DNA from: Metabacillus sp. FJAT-52054
GTDB lineage: Bacteria; Bacillota; Bacilli; Bacillales; Bacillaceae
DNA: 64,000 nt
Reading direction: 5' to 3'
NCBI RefSeq assembly: GCF_037201815.1
Contig: NZ_CP147407.1
Location: 3,666,723-3,730,722 of the forward strand
The translations under genes were made by a program, and so were the position numbers. The notes beneath the pieces are model-generated. The model searched no databases. It saw only the letters and a program-made list of their open reading frames with translations, and was not told the origin of the DNA. How positions within the stretch are numbered: position 1 is the first letter of the stretch; each line of letters begins with the position of its first letter. Shown one piece after another: positions 1-7,445 of this stretch.

Positions 1-651
1 TTTAGCGGCTTTCAGCTTGTTGCTTGATATGGATCCCGGAACAAGCCGATAATACCCTAATACCTCTTGCAGGCCATACGCTGTATATCCCTGTTTAAGG
101 ATGGAAAGCCATAAAGCTAAATCCTGTCTGGTTCTAATATTAGGCATTTGAATTAAACCTGTTTTCTCTAAATCCACTACAGCAGTTAAACAGCCGATGA
201 TTGTATTTTTTAGAAGTCCGTGATATCCAATGCTGTCCGGAATATCGATGACTTTATTTAAGATTTCTCCATCTTCCTGCATTAGCTGATACTTCGTAAA
301 GGTAAACGCATAGTCATTCTCTTCCATAAACCGAATCTGCTTCTCCAGTTTTTCCGGATGCCACAAATCATCGCTGTCCAGGAAGGCTGCGTATTTTCCT
401 TTGGCCATTCTGAGCGCGGTGTTTCGCGCAACCGCTGCTCCGCCATTTTCAGCGAGTTCAACCAGCTGAATGCGCGGATCTTTTTCGGCAAAGCCTCTAA
501 TGTACTCGCGTGAGTGATCCTTCGAACAATCATCCACAATGAGCATTTCCCAATTCCCGTAAGTTTGAGCCTGTACAGAGCGGATCGTATCACCGATGGT
601 CTTCGTGCTGTTGTAGGAAGGCGTAATAATCGAAACGAGGTGCTTTTCCAC
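1..651 (-). CDS. Glycosyltransferase family 2 (3'-truncated by window edge)
   Basis: This partial gene encodes a GT-A fold glycosyltransferase that should add a sugar to a lipid-linked surface polysaccharide at the cytoplasmic face. The start is GTG at 651 with the RBS GAAAGAAGG about 9 nt upstream; it lies 8 nt after the stop of the upstream glycosyltransferase, so the two are cotranscribed. The N-terminus reads VEKHLVSIITPSYNS, followed by the nucleotide-sugar site LIVDDCSKDHS and the DSDD metal-binding motif (AAFLDSDDLWHPEKL). The last visible residues (GYYRLVPGSISSNKLKAAK) resemble the conserved end of the TuaG/Cps GT2 group. At least 217 codons are open; the stop lies outside the window. 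Family call is firm; the acceptor and sugar are unknown. Confidence 0.9.
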   Translation of the reverse strand, partial: MEKHLVSIITPSYNSTKTIGDTIRSVQAQTYGNWEMLIVDDCSKDHSREYIRGFAEKDPRIQLVELAENGGAAVARNTALRMAKGKYAAFLDSDDLWHPEKLEKQIRFMEENDYAFTFTKYQLMQEDGEILNKVIDIPDSIGYHGLLKNTIIGCLTAVVDLEKTGLIQMPNIRTRQDLALWLSILKQGYTAYGLQEVLGYYRLVPGSISSNKLKAAK

Positions 652-658
652 TTCGTAA

Positions 659-1756
659 TTACCTTCTTTCTAATGTTCTGTCGTATATGTCTGACATGAG
701 CTCCGCATTTTCTTCCCAGCGGTATAAAGAAAGGACATGCTGTCTTCCCTTTTTGCCCATCTCGATTCCAAGCTCTGGCTCTTCAATAAATAGCTTCATT
801 TTTTCGGCCAGCGCTGTGCTGTTTTTCGTAGGTACGATAAAACCGGTTTCTCCGTCCTTTACAACCTCAGGCAATCCGCCGACGTTAGCGACGACAACCG
901 GCACCTCGCACGCTTGAGCTTCAACAGCCGCTACTCCAAAGCTTTCACTGTCCAGTGTTGATGGAACAAAGAACACATCAAAGGAATTGATCAGCTCCGG
1001 CACTCTGGCATGCGGTACTCTTCCGTGGAAAACGGTTTGCGAATCAATGCCAAGCTTTTTTGCAAGAGCCTGGTATTCTTCAAGCTTCGGACCAGGTCCG
1101 ACAATTTCCAGATTGGTCATTTCAAAAGCTTGGGGCGGTACCATTTGCTTAAGCTCCGCGTAAGCCTCAAGCAAATAACGAATTCCGTACTTTTCTGCCA
1201 TCGTTTTAACAATCCCGAATGTTACTTTATCATCGGGCTTGCGGTTTGGCATCGGCTTGAATTTTTCCATGTCCACTCCGAACGGGGTCACGTCGATATG
1301 CTTGTCTGTATACTGTGCCGTCACTTCTTTCATAACATGGCTTGTAGAACCGATGACGTCAGCCTTGCTTAAAGCATATTTCACCATGTATGTATTTAGT
1401 TTGCCCTCTTTTGGAAAATCATATATATCCATGCCCCATACAGAGATCATATACGGATGGAAGTTGGTCATAGCACCAACCAGACCATAGCTTGATACGT
1501 AATGGCTATGCAGAATATCAGGCTGAAAACTCTGAAGCTGCTTCTTAATTTCAGGTACAGTCAGAAAATAAGAAAGCTTGTTGGAGAATTTTAGCTTCAA
1601 ATAATGAGTTTGTACGTTAGGCCACTGGGAACGATCCTCATGATCGGTATGGCTGTCAAAGCTGATATTTAAAACTTGATATCCTTTGTTATTGTAAAAA
1701 TCCAGCCACTTTTTCGTGTGGACGTTATTTGCTGGAGCTAAAATGGCAATCTTCAT
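659..1756 (-). CDS. Glycosyltransferase family 4
   Basis: A GT-B fold retaining glycosyltransferase of about 365 aa. The N-terminal Rossmann half begins MKIAILAPANNVHTKKW, and the C-terminal donor-binding half carries the GT4 signature ESFGVAAVEAQACEVPVV followed by GGLPEVV, where the glutamates contact the nucleotide sugar. A GTG lies three codons upstream (1765), but AGAGGTGA is spaced correctly for the ATG at 1756, so I choose 1756. It sits 12 nt downstream of another glycosyltransferase and 8 nt upstream of the GT2 gene, forming the distal part of a polysaccharide operon. Its likely role is adding one residue of a repeat unit on undecaprenyl diphosphate. The sugar specificity cannot be read from the sequence. 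Confidence 0.92.
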   Translation of the reverse strand: MKIAILAPANNVHTKKWLDFYNNKGYQVLNISFDSHTDHEDRSQWPNVQTHYLKLKFSNKLSYFLTVPEIKKQLQSFQPDILHSHYVSSYGLVGAMTNFHPYMISVWGMDIYDFPKEGKLNTYMVKYALSKADVIGSTSHVMKEVTAQYTDKHIDVTPFGVDMEKFKPMPNRKPDDKVTFGIVKTMAEKYGIRYLLEAYAELKQMVPPQAFEMTNLEIVGPGPKLEEYQALAKKLGIDSQTVFHGRVPHARVPELINSFDVFFVPSTLDSESFGVAAVEAQACEVPVVVANVGGLPEVVKDGETGFIVPTKNSTALAEKMKLFIEEPELGIEMGKKGRQHVLSLYRWEENAELMSDIYDRTLERR

Positions 1757-1768
1757 TTTCTTCACCTC

Positions 1769-2887
1769 TTATTTACGGATGGCTGTCAGATCGTACACAA
1801 CCTTCTGAACTCGTGCATCCCAGCTGTTTTTTTCAAATGCATGTTCCTGGATGGATCGGACGAGCTCCTGATGAACTTCCGGTTTCAATGCTTGATGAAC
1901 GGCCTCTGCAAAATCCTGCTTGTCCACTGTTGAAACGATTCCGAATTGATTATCTTCAAGGAACCTCGCATGCGCATCACAGTTGGTCGCAACAACCGGC
2001 AGACTGTAGGAAAGGTATTCAAACAATTTAACCGGCATGGCAAAATCATGATACGTATTCTTTTCTCTAGGGATCAATGCAAGATCTGCTCTTTTGTATA
2101 CTTCCTTTAATTCATCTCCGGACAAATGCTGGATGGAAATCCAAGGCTCATCCTGGAATTTTTGCACTTCAGGGTACTTCTTAAATTCACCTTCACGGCA
2201 TATGAATTCAAGCTTAACGTTCACTCCGCCTTCATTTAACAAACTGAATGCTTCAAGCATGGTTAAAATGCCAACGGTGTCTGTAATACCGCCTACATAA
2301 ACAGCTGTTGGTACGGAACTAGTGTTATGCTCCAAGGCAGGCACCTGTTCCATTCCAGGAGGAAGTTCGTCGAATTCCTTTTCCCATTTTACAAAGCGGT
2401 TCATTTCTAATGAAGGAAGATACATTTTATCCACTACTTTATGATACGTGCTGAGCTCTCTTCTGTAAATATTTCTCATAACCGGGGTTAAAAATTTATA
2501 ACCGAACGGCGGTACGTACATTTCATCAAACTGCCAATAGACGTCACGGTAGAAACAGCCAATCGGAACGCCGTTTTCCTTTAGCTTTTTCCAGAAAGGA
2601 AAATCCATTCCAATTCCGCGGGGAACATGGTCCTTATCTGTGAGCCAGTAAGGCATTGTGCTGTTTTCCATATAGCAGAATACAGCATCCTTTACATCGT
2701 GGTTTCCCAAGTACTCACGAATTCGTTCTTTACGGTCCTTTGTTTGGCCTGAGATGACGATGATTTTAAGATTTTCTTTTTCCCCATAACGGGTAAAGGC
2801 TTCAACTAAACGTTTCGGCCGGACTCCCGAACCGCTTTTAGGGTTTTTTTGAAGCTCATATGGAAAGTAAACGATGGCGTGTTTCAT
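1769..2887 (-). CDS. Glycosyltransferase, GT4/GT1-like
   Basis: A 372-aa cytosolic protein of GT-B shape. The N-terminus MKHAIVYFPYEL leads into a first Rossmann-like half, and the second half contains AVYVGGITDTVG, then RADLALIPREKNTYHDFAMPVKLFEYLSYSLPVVATNC, which is the donor-binding EX7E-type region (KLFEYLS-LPVVAT). The start ATG has the RBS AGAGGAGATTATC. It is the first gene after a terminator-like hairpin (3045-3100), so it may have its own promoter in 2888-3040 as well as read-through from the epimerase. It is similar in size and position to TuaH/TuaC-type enzymes of teichuronic acid loci, but I do not recognise it as a specific orthologue. Confidence 0.85.
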   Translation of the reverse strand: MKHAIVYFPYELQKNPKSGSGVRPKRLVEAFTRYGEKENLKIIVISGQTKDRKERIREYLGNHDVKDAVFCYMENSTMPYWLTDKDHVPRGIGMDFPFWKKLKENGVPIGCFYRDVYWQFDEMYVPPFGYKFLTPVMRNIYRRELSTYHKVVDKMYLPSLEMNRFVKWEKEFDELPPGMEQVPALEHNTSSVPTAVYVGGITDTVGILTMLEAFSLLNEGGVNVKLEFICREGEFKKYPEVQKFQDEPWISIQHLSGDELKEVYKRADLALIPREKNTYHDFAMPVKLFEYLSYSLPVVATNCDAHARFLEDNQFGIVSTVDKQDFAEAVHQALKPEVHQELVRSIQEHAFEKNSWDARVQKVVYDLTAIRK

Positions 2888-3044
2888 GATAATCTCCTCT
2901 ATGGTTACGTTTTACTCTATTTGGTTTTACTCACTCGTGCTTGAACTATAATCAATTCGCTGCACACCCGGGCTTTTTGTACGAAAAATGGAAGATCGTA
3001 CAACTATTTATTTTATTTGCATTCGATTGTCTATAATTGTCCAT

Positions 3045-3100
3045 AAAAAAACCCCCCGCTTCGCAATCCAATGAACCTGGTTTATGCGAATTGCAGCGGG
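3045..3100 (-). terminator. Hairpin terminator of the epimerase gene
   Basis: Read on the minus strand, CCCGCT plus GCAAT pair with ATTGC and AGCGGG around a loop of roughly 25 nt, followed by GGG and seven T. It lies just after the stop at 3114 and before the next gene at 2887. It splits the polysaccharide cluster into two transcription blocks, probably with partial read-through. Confidence 0.75.
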
Positions 3101-3113
3101 AGATGACAGTTAC

Positions 3114-4034
3114 TCATTTTGATGCACTTTTATAAAATTCCAATGTGTTGGCAAGACCCTGAGGCAAGTTGACCACAGCATTCCAATCAAGAGCCAAAAT
3201 GGTGTCGCTGTTCGATAGCACGCTATCCCGTATATCACCGCTGCGTTCTTCTTTAAAAATCGGTTCAAGGCTGTTTCCGGAAATTTCGTTCATCAGGAAG
3301 AACAATTCCTTGATCGTAATTTTATCAGCAGAAGATACGTTTAAGATTTTATTATCTCCGCTCGTTAATGCTTTCACATTAGCTTGCGCAACATCTCCTA
3401 CATAAACGAAGTCACGTGTCTGCTCTCCGTCTCCAAAGATAAACGGTGCTTCTCCACGGGATAAAGCCTCTGCGAAAATGGCAATAACGCCACCTTCACC
3501 AAGTGCGTCCTGGCGCGGGCCGTACACGTTTCCGTAACGGAGAATGGTGTAGTCAATTCCATACAGGCTTTGCGCCATTTGCAGGTATTTTTCAACGGAA
3601 AACTTGGAAACACCGTAAGGAGCCATTGGCTTCGTAGGGTGATTCTCATCTACCGGAAGGTATTCCGGGTTTCCGTAAACAGCTGCAGATGATGCAAAAA
3701 TAATTTTCCGGACGCCGTGTTTCTTCGCACTTTCAATCACGGAAAGAGAGCCGCGGATGTTGATTTCTTCATCCTTGAACGGATTATCAATCGAACGCGG
3801 AACACTTACCTGTGCCGCCTGATGAATGATGGCTTCAGGTTTAAATTTCTCAACCGCTGCATCAAACTCAGGAGCATTAATGCTGCTTACCATATATTGA
3901 GCTTTTTGGTTTACATTTTGCTGTTTGCCCGTGCTAAGATCATCCACAACCATTACGTCATGCTGCTCCTGCACTAATAAATCCACGATATGCGAGCCGA
4001 TAAACCCGCAGCCACCCGTTACTAAAACTTTCAT
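3114..4034 (-). CDS. NAD-dependent epimerase/dehydratase (GalE-like)
   Basis: A 306-aa short-chain dehydrogenase-type sugar nucleotide epimerase. It shows the NAD-binding glycine motif VTGGCGFIGSHI at the very N-terminus, the substrate region with SSAAVYG, and the catalytic YGVSK (YxxxK) pair. It ends with the FGDGEQTRDFVYVGDVA motif typical of UDP-glucose 4-epimerase/dTDP-glucose dehydratase relatives. The reading frame extends 20 codons further upstream, but the ATG at 4034 has a perfect AGGAGG 11 nt ahead and begins MKVLVTGG, so it is the real start. That start lies 28 nt past the stop of the sugar transferase. It probably supplies UDP-galactose, UDP-GalNAc or a uronic-acid epimer for the cluster; which one is unknown. 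Confidence 0.92.
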   Translation of the reverse strand: MKVLVTGGCGFIGSHIVDLLVQEQHDVMVVDDLSTGKQQNVNQKAQYMVSSINAPEFDAAVEKFKPEAIIHQAAQVSVPRSIDNPFKDEEINIRGSLSVIESAKKHGVRKIIFASSAAVYGNPEYLPVDENHPTKPMAPYGVSKFSVEKYLQMAQSLYGIDYTILRYGNVYGPRQDALGEGGVIAIFAEALSRGEAPFIFGDGEQTRDFVYVGDVAQANVKALTSGDNKILNVSSADKITIKELFFLMNEISGNSLEPIFKEERSGDIRDSVLSNSDTILALDWNAVVNLPQGLANTLEFYKSASK

Positions 4035-4062
4035 AACTTTAGGAAATCCTCCTAGACTGATC

Positions 4063-4731
4063 TTATCTAGCGCCTTCACCAGTAAAGATGACACGTATTG
4101 TTTTGAAGATTATTTTCAGATCAAGTACAAAACTCATGTTTGAGATGTAGTACAAATCATGCTGAAGCTTTTCTTTAGGAGTAATATCGTATCCTCCGTT
4201 TACCTGGGCCCATCCTGTCAAGCCTGGTTTAACGCCAAGGCGCTGAGAAAAACCGGGGATTTCACGTTCAAAGGACTCCGCAAACATCGGACGTTCCGGT
4301 CTTGGACCGATCAGACTCATATCGCCTCTAAGGACGTTATAGAACTGAGGAAGCTCATCAATCCGTGTCTTACGGATAAATGCTCCGATCTTCGTTACAC
4401 GCGGATCATTTTTAGATGCCCATTGTGCACCGTTCTTTTCAGCGTCCGTTCTCATGGAACGAAGCTTGATTACGTTAAATTTATGTCCCTTCAAACCGAC
4501 GCGCTCTTGAAAAAAGAGTGCCGCACCAGGGGATTCCAGCTTGATCGCAAGCATGGTAATTAAAACGATTGGGCTTGAAAGTATTAGGCCGATCATTGCT
4601 AAAATGACATCTGCAATTCGTTTTCCGTATTCGTTATATGCTGTTTTTTTCGGGTTTATTTCTGCTGTTTGTGCGTAGGCAACGGATTGATACTTACGAT
4701 ACAAATTGGACTCTGCCCGATTAATCGCCAC
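4063..4731 (-). CDS. Undecaprenyl-phosphate sugar phosphotransferase (initiating sugar transferase)
   Basis: A membrane-bound bacterial sugar transferase (WcaJ/TuaA/EpsL type) that transfers sugar-1-phosphate to undecaprenyl phosphate and starts repeat-unit synthesis. Visible features: basic KRIADVILAMIGLI entering one membrane segment (about residues 42-70), FFQERVGLKGHKFNVIKLRSM, the catalytic-region RKTRIDELPQFYNVLRGDMSLIGPRPE, and KPGLTGWAQVNGGYDI near the C-terminus. The GTG at 4740 has no properly spaced RBS, whereas GAGGTGA precedes the GTG at 4731, which I prefer (222 aa). It is first in the cluster. The WAQVNGGYDI ending is like TuaA of teichuronic acid synthesis, but I do not assign that symbol with certainty. 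Confidence 0.93.
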   Translation of the reverse strand: MAINRAESNLYRKYQSVAYAQTAEINPKKTAYNEYGKRIADVILAMIGLILSSPIVLITMLAIKLESPGAALFFQERVGLKGHKFNVIKLRSMRTDAEKNGAQWASKNDPRVTKIGAFIRKTRIDELPQFYNVLRGDMSLIGPRPERPMFAESFEREIPGFSQRLGVKPGLTGWAQVNGGYDITPKEKLQHDLYYISNMSFVLDLKIIFKTIRVIFTGEGAR

Positions 4732-4817
4732 CAAAATCACCTCTAAATTTCTTTCGGTTCACTTTATGTTAGTGTTTCCTGCTTTTTCTGCTTGTTCCAA
4801 AGAATTCACTCATAAGA

Positions 4818-4846
4818 ACAATATCACTACTTAAAAAAAAGGTCAA
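4818..4846 (-). promoter_or_regulatory. Probable sigma-A promoter of the polysaccharide cluster
   Basis: On the minus strand TTGACC (4846-4841) is followed after exactly 17 nt by TATTGT (4823-4818), about 90 nt upstream of the sugar transferase start. The spacer contains a run of eight T. This is the best promoter match in the gap. Confidence 0.55.
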
Positions 4847-5315
4847 TAAAATTCAGGATGTGGTTCCGCTCTCTGCAAAACCGTTCATTTCTTTGACATA
4901 ATTTACTTTTCCCAGGGGAAAGCTGTAAAACTGAAACTGATAATTCAGCCATTCCCTTGATTGCGCATCCGCATACTTCAAGAACCGCCTCATTAACCGT
5001 CTAACCTTATTGTTTGAGTAAACCCCATCTTAATGCGTGCAGATTGCAGAGAAAATCACATTAATTTGGAAAGCAAATGCAGCGGGCAGATGCCCCTCAA
5101 ACAAGCCTGGAATTTCCATACATAAGGATATGACGAAGCAGATCTGAAATGGTTGCAATTACTGTGTAAATTTTTTGTAAACAAGTGTGTGAAATATCCT
5201 TAAAAGAGTTCGGTACTGCATCCATTTTTACGCGCTTAACCTGCTGTTTTTTTTACATTCATGCACGCTAAGCTTCTTTACCCAATATTTCATTTTTCCT
5301 AAACCAGCTTCCACA
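4847..5315. other. Gene-free stretch upstream of the polysaccharide promoter
   Basis: About 470 bp without a convincing coding frame or RBS. It is AT-rich near 5160-5260 and lies between the promoter region of the polysaccharide cluster and the stop of the SGNH-like gene. I see no strong hairpin terminator for the upstream gene and no repeat shared with other parts of the window. It may hold additional regulatory sites for the cluster. Confidence 0.4.
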
Positions 5316-6110
5316 TCATTTTCTAACAAATACTTTTGTCAGATAGTCCGCCCAAGCCTTTTGTCCTCTCGGAGAAGGTGCTGTCTCATCTTCATTTAAA
5401 TAGGAGAGAAGATCTTCCAAATTCCCTGGGGGCCAGTTTTCCCAGTGGTTGAGATAGGCAATTCCATTTTCTGTTGCGTAATTTTTTAGTTTCTCAACCT
5501 CTTTAGGGTAATATTTGGCGTCATACAGTGGATAGGACGGCTGGATCATGATGATGCAATCCTTTTTAGCCGATTGAATGCGATTTTTTAACACCGTTAT
5601 GTTCTCAAGTGTCCGATCTATGCCAACCTTTCCATTGTCCTCGAGAATAAACGGTTCTAGGAGCAGCAGATCTGGCTTTGCTTCAACAACCTTACTATAA
5701 AGCTTTTCTGACAAAACTTCCTTTGAGGTTTTGTCTTTTAAGAAAATGGATTGCATTTGAAAAATGCCGGGAGGATAATGCTCCTTTAGCTTTCGCTGAA
5801 ACTGATCTGACCATGAATTCTTTTCCCCATTGGATGTATCGGATCCGAACAGGACGAGTTTAACTGGCTTTCCTCCTTTTTCCGCATTCATGATTACATC
5901 TGCTGCAGGGCGGGGCAAATTTTTTGTTAAATTTACAGCAACGAGCTCAGGCTGTATGCTGTTCGTACTTTCTACAGCCGGCGTGCTCGCAACTCGCTGT
6001 GAAGCAGCCGTTGCTGTCTGTCTTTGGATTTTATCATCCCAGTATATTTTTCCTGCTGATATGCTTGCTGCAGATACGATTACGGTAAGGACGAGAGCCG
6101 TCTTTTTCAA
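5316..6110 (-). CDS. Membrane-anchored SGNH-hydrolase-like protein with altered catalytic motifs
   Basis: A 264-aa exported protein starting at TTG (RBS GGAGGAAAAGC). Residues 5-22 form an uncleaved or weakly cleaved signal anchor (ALVLTVIVSAASISAG). The rest has the layout of a GDSL/SGNH hydrolase: block I VKLVLFGSDTSNG (about residue 85), a middle LLLLEPFILEDNG block and a C-terminal block DETAPSPRGQKAW. In active members block I is G-D-S or G-S-S and the last block is DxxHPNxxG. Here the Ser and Asp are swapped (GSD) and the His position is Ala. Related Bacillus proteins lie near capsule genes and may act on surface polymers, but this one could be inactive or use a different catalytic set. 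Confidence 0.7.
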   Translation of the reverse strand: MKKTALVLTVIVSAASISAGKIYWDDKIQRQTATAASQRVASTPAVESTNSIQPELVAVNLTKNLPRPAADVIMNAEKGGKPVKLVLFGSDTSNGEKNSWSDQFQRKLKEHYPPGIFQMQSIFLKDKTSKEVLSEKLYSKVVEAKPDLLLLEPFILEDNGKVGIDRTLENITVLKNRIQSAKKDCIIMIQPSYPLYDAKYYPKEVEKLKNYATENGIAYLNHWENWPPGNLEDLLSYLNEDETAPSPRGQKAWADYLTKVFVRK

Positions 6111-6218
6111 AGCTTTTCCTCCAAAGGTCTAATTAACTTTTGATAGTATACTACATAATGGGGAAATATTGGGTGTTTTGTCGAACTTTTTACATAGTTT
6201 ACACATGGGGGGGATAGT

Positions 6219-6242
6219 AAAAAAGCCAAGCCATAATGGCCT
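6219..6242 (-). terminator. Short terminator of the SbsC-like gene
   Basis: On the minus strand AGGCCA and TGGCTT pair around a TTA loop, followed by GGC and six T. The stem is short, so termination may be weak, but the position right after the stop at 6248 fits. Confidence 0.5.
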
Positions 6243-6247
6243 GACTC

Positions 6248-7189
6248 TTATCCAGCGCTAATTAACTCTCTCAGCTGTTGCTCATCTTCATTTAAATTAT
6301 TGATGATTTCTTCTGGCAGAGGAGTATACCCGCCATCTTTAATGATTTTTTCCGCTTTTTCCTTAAGACGGTCCAGCTCCGGCAATTTCGACTTCGCTTC
6401 TTCTGCCTTTCCTGACTGAGCAAGACTAAACAAATTGTTCATTAAACGGTGTCTTGAAATATAATAAATGGTTCGTTCCATTTCTTTTTTTCCGGGCTGG
6501 ACGAATAGCTTTTGCAGCTCCTCCCGTGCAGATGAGCCGGACACTTGTCCAATTCGTTCTTCGGTTTCTTTAATATGCTTTGATAAGTAATCATACATAT
6601 TATTGGCATAGTATATATTTTTGTCATTATTAATGAGGATTTTATACCCGTCTACATACGTAATCGTATATTCCCCCTCTGCTCTCGCTTCTTTCTTGCG
6701 CAGATAGTTGCCGATAGCAGGGTCCAGGTCAGGGTATCCGCCGGTCTCTTTAATTTGCGTCGCCCTTTTTTTAAGACGATCCAGTTTATTCAAATCCGAA
6801 TCGATGGTATAGGCTTCCTTATAAACACTATTCTCCATGGATGAAAGGAGCCTGTACTGGGAAACTTCATAAATCGTGCGCTCGACTTCGATTTTAGCCG
6901 GAGCCACATATTTTTTCAGTAACGCTTGGCGGTTATTGGAACCCGGTACTTTTCCAATAGAAGCTTCGGTTGATTTAAGGGATGCCGTAAAAGAATTGTA
7001 TTGGGAATGAATAGCTGTAATTTGTTTGCTGCTGATCGCTTGTTTGAAGGATCTCGTCTTCGCTGCAAGCGTGTTTCCGTTTTTAACGGCATTCGTATAC
7101 GCAGGAGACTCTGCAGCCAGGGCAGCAGGCATGGACAGTGTGCTTATGAGCAGAATGGTTCCTATACCAGCCAGTAATGCTTTTTTCAC
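6248..7189 (-). CDS. Secreted SbsC-like helical protein with an internal duplication
   Basis: A 313-aa secreted protein with a GTG start after AGGAGGAAC. A signal peptide (KKALLAGIGTILLISTLSMPAALA) ends at about residue 26 with AxA. The mature part is helical and charged and contains two copies of one module. The first (residues about 70-125) has IGKVPGSNNRQALLKKYV then ERTIYEVSQYRL; the second (about 212-265) has IGQVSGSSAREELQKLFV then ERTIYYISRHRL. Each is followed by a DRLK / GGY-L(D/P)P element. The layout recalls the SbsC C-terminal-type domain found in S-layer-associated proteins. Function is unknown; a cell-surface structural role is inference. Confidence 0.7.
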   Translation of the reverse strand: MKKALLAGIGTILLISTLSMPAALAAESPAYTNAVKNGNTLAAKTRSFKQAISSKQITAIHSQYNSFTASLKSTEASIGKVPGSNNRQALLKKYVAPAKIEVERTIYEVSQYRLLSSMENSVYKEAYTIDSDLNKLDRLKKRATQIKETGGYPDLDPAIGNYLRKKEARAEGEYTITYVDGYKILINNDKNIYYANNMYDYLSKHIKETEERIGQVSGSSAREELQKLFVQPGKKEMERTIYYISRHRLMNNLFSLAQSGKAEEAKSKLPELDRLKEKAEKIIKDGGYTPLPEEIINNLNEDEQQLRELISAG

Positions 7190-7390
7190 TATATGTTCCT
7201 CCTAGAATGTTAGTCAGATTATCACCGAAGTTGGCTCTTTTTAAAGTATATAGTGTTTCCGGCTCTTTTTACAGGGTTTCGTCTTTCTGGAGAAAATTAA
7301 AGGGAAGAAAAAGAGGTGTGGCTGATTCCTGCTGCAGGTCTCCTTCTAAAAGAGCTACAATCATCCTAACCTAATTTTTAAGTACATAAA

Positions 7391-7428
7391 AAAACCCAGA
7401 CCACTCACAAAGCGAGTGGTCTGGGTTT
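7391..7428 (-). terminator. Strong hairpin terminator of the subtilase gene
   Basis: Perfect 14-bp arms AACCCAGACCACTC (7393-7406) and GAGTGGTCTGGGTT (7414-7427) with a 7-nt loop; on the minus strand it runs into a T tract. It lies directly after the stop at 7446. Confidence 0.92.
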
Positions 7429-7445
7429 ACAGAAGGACCATTAAA

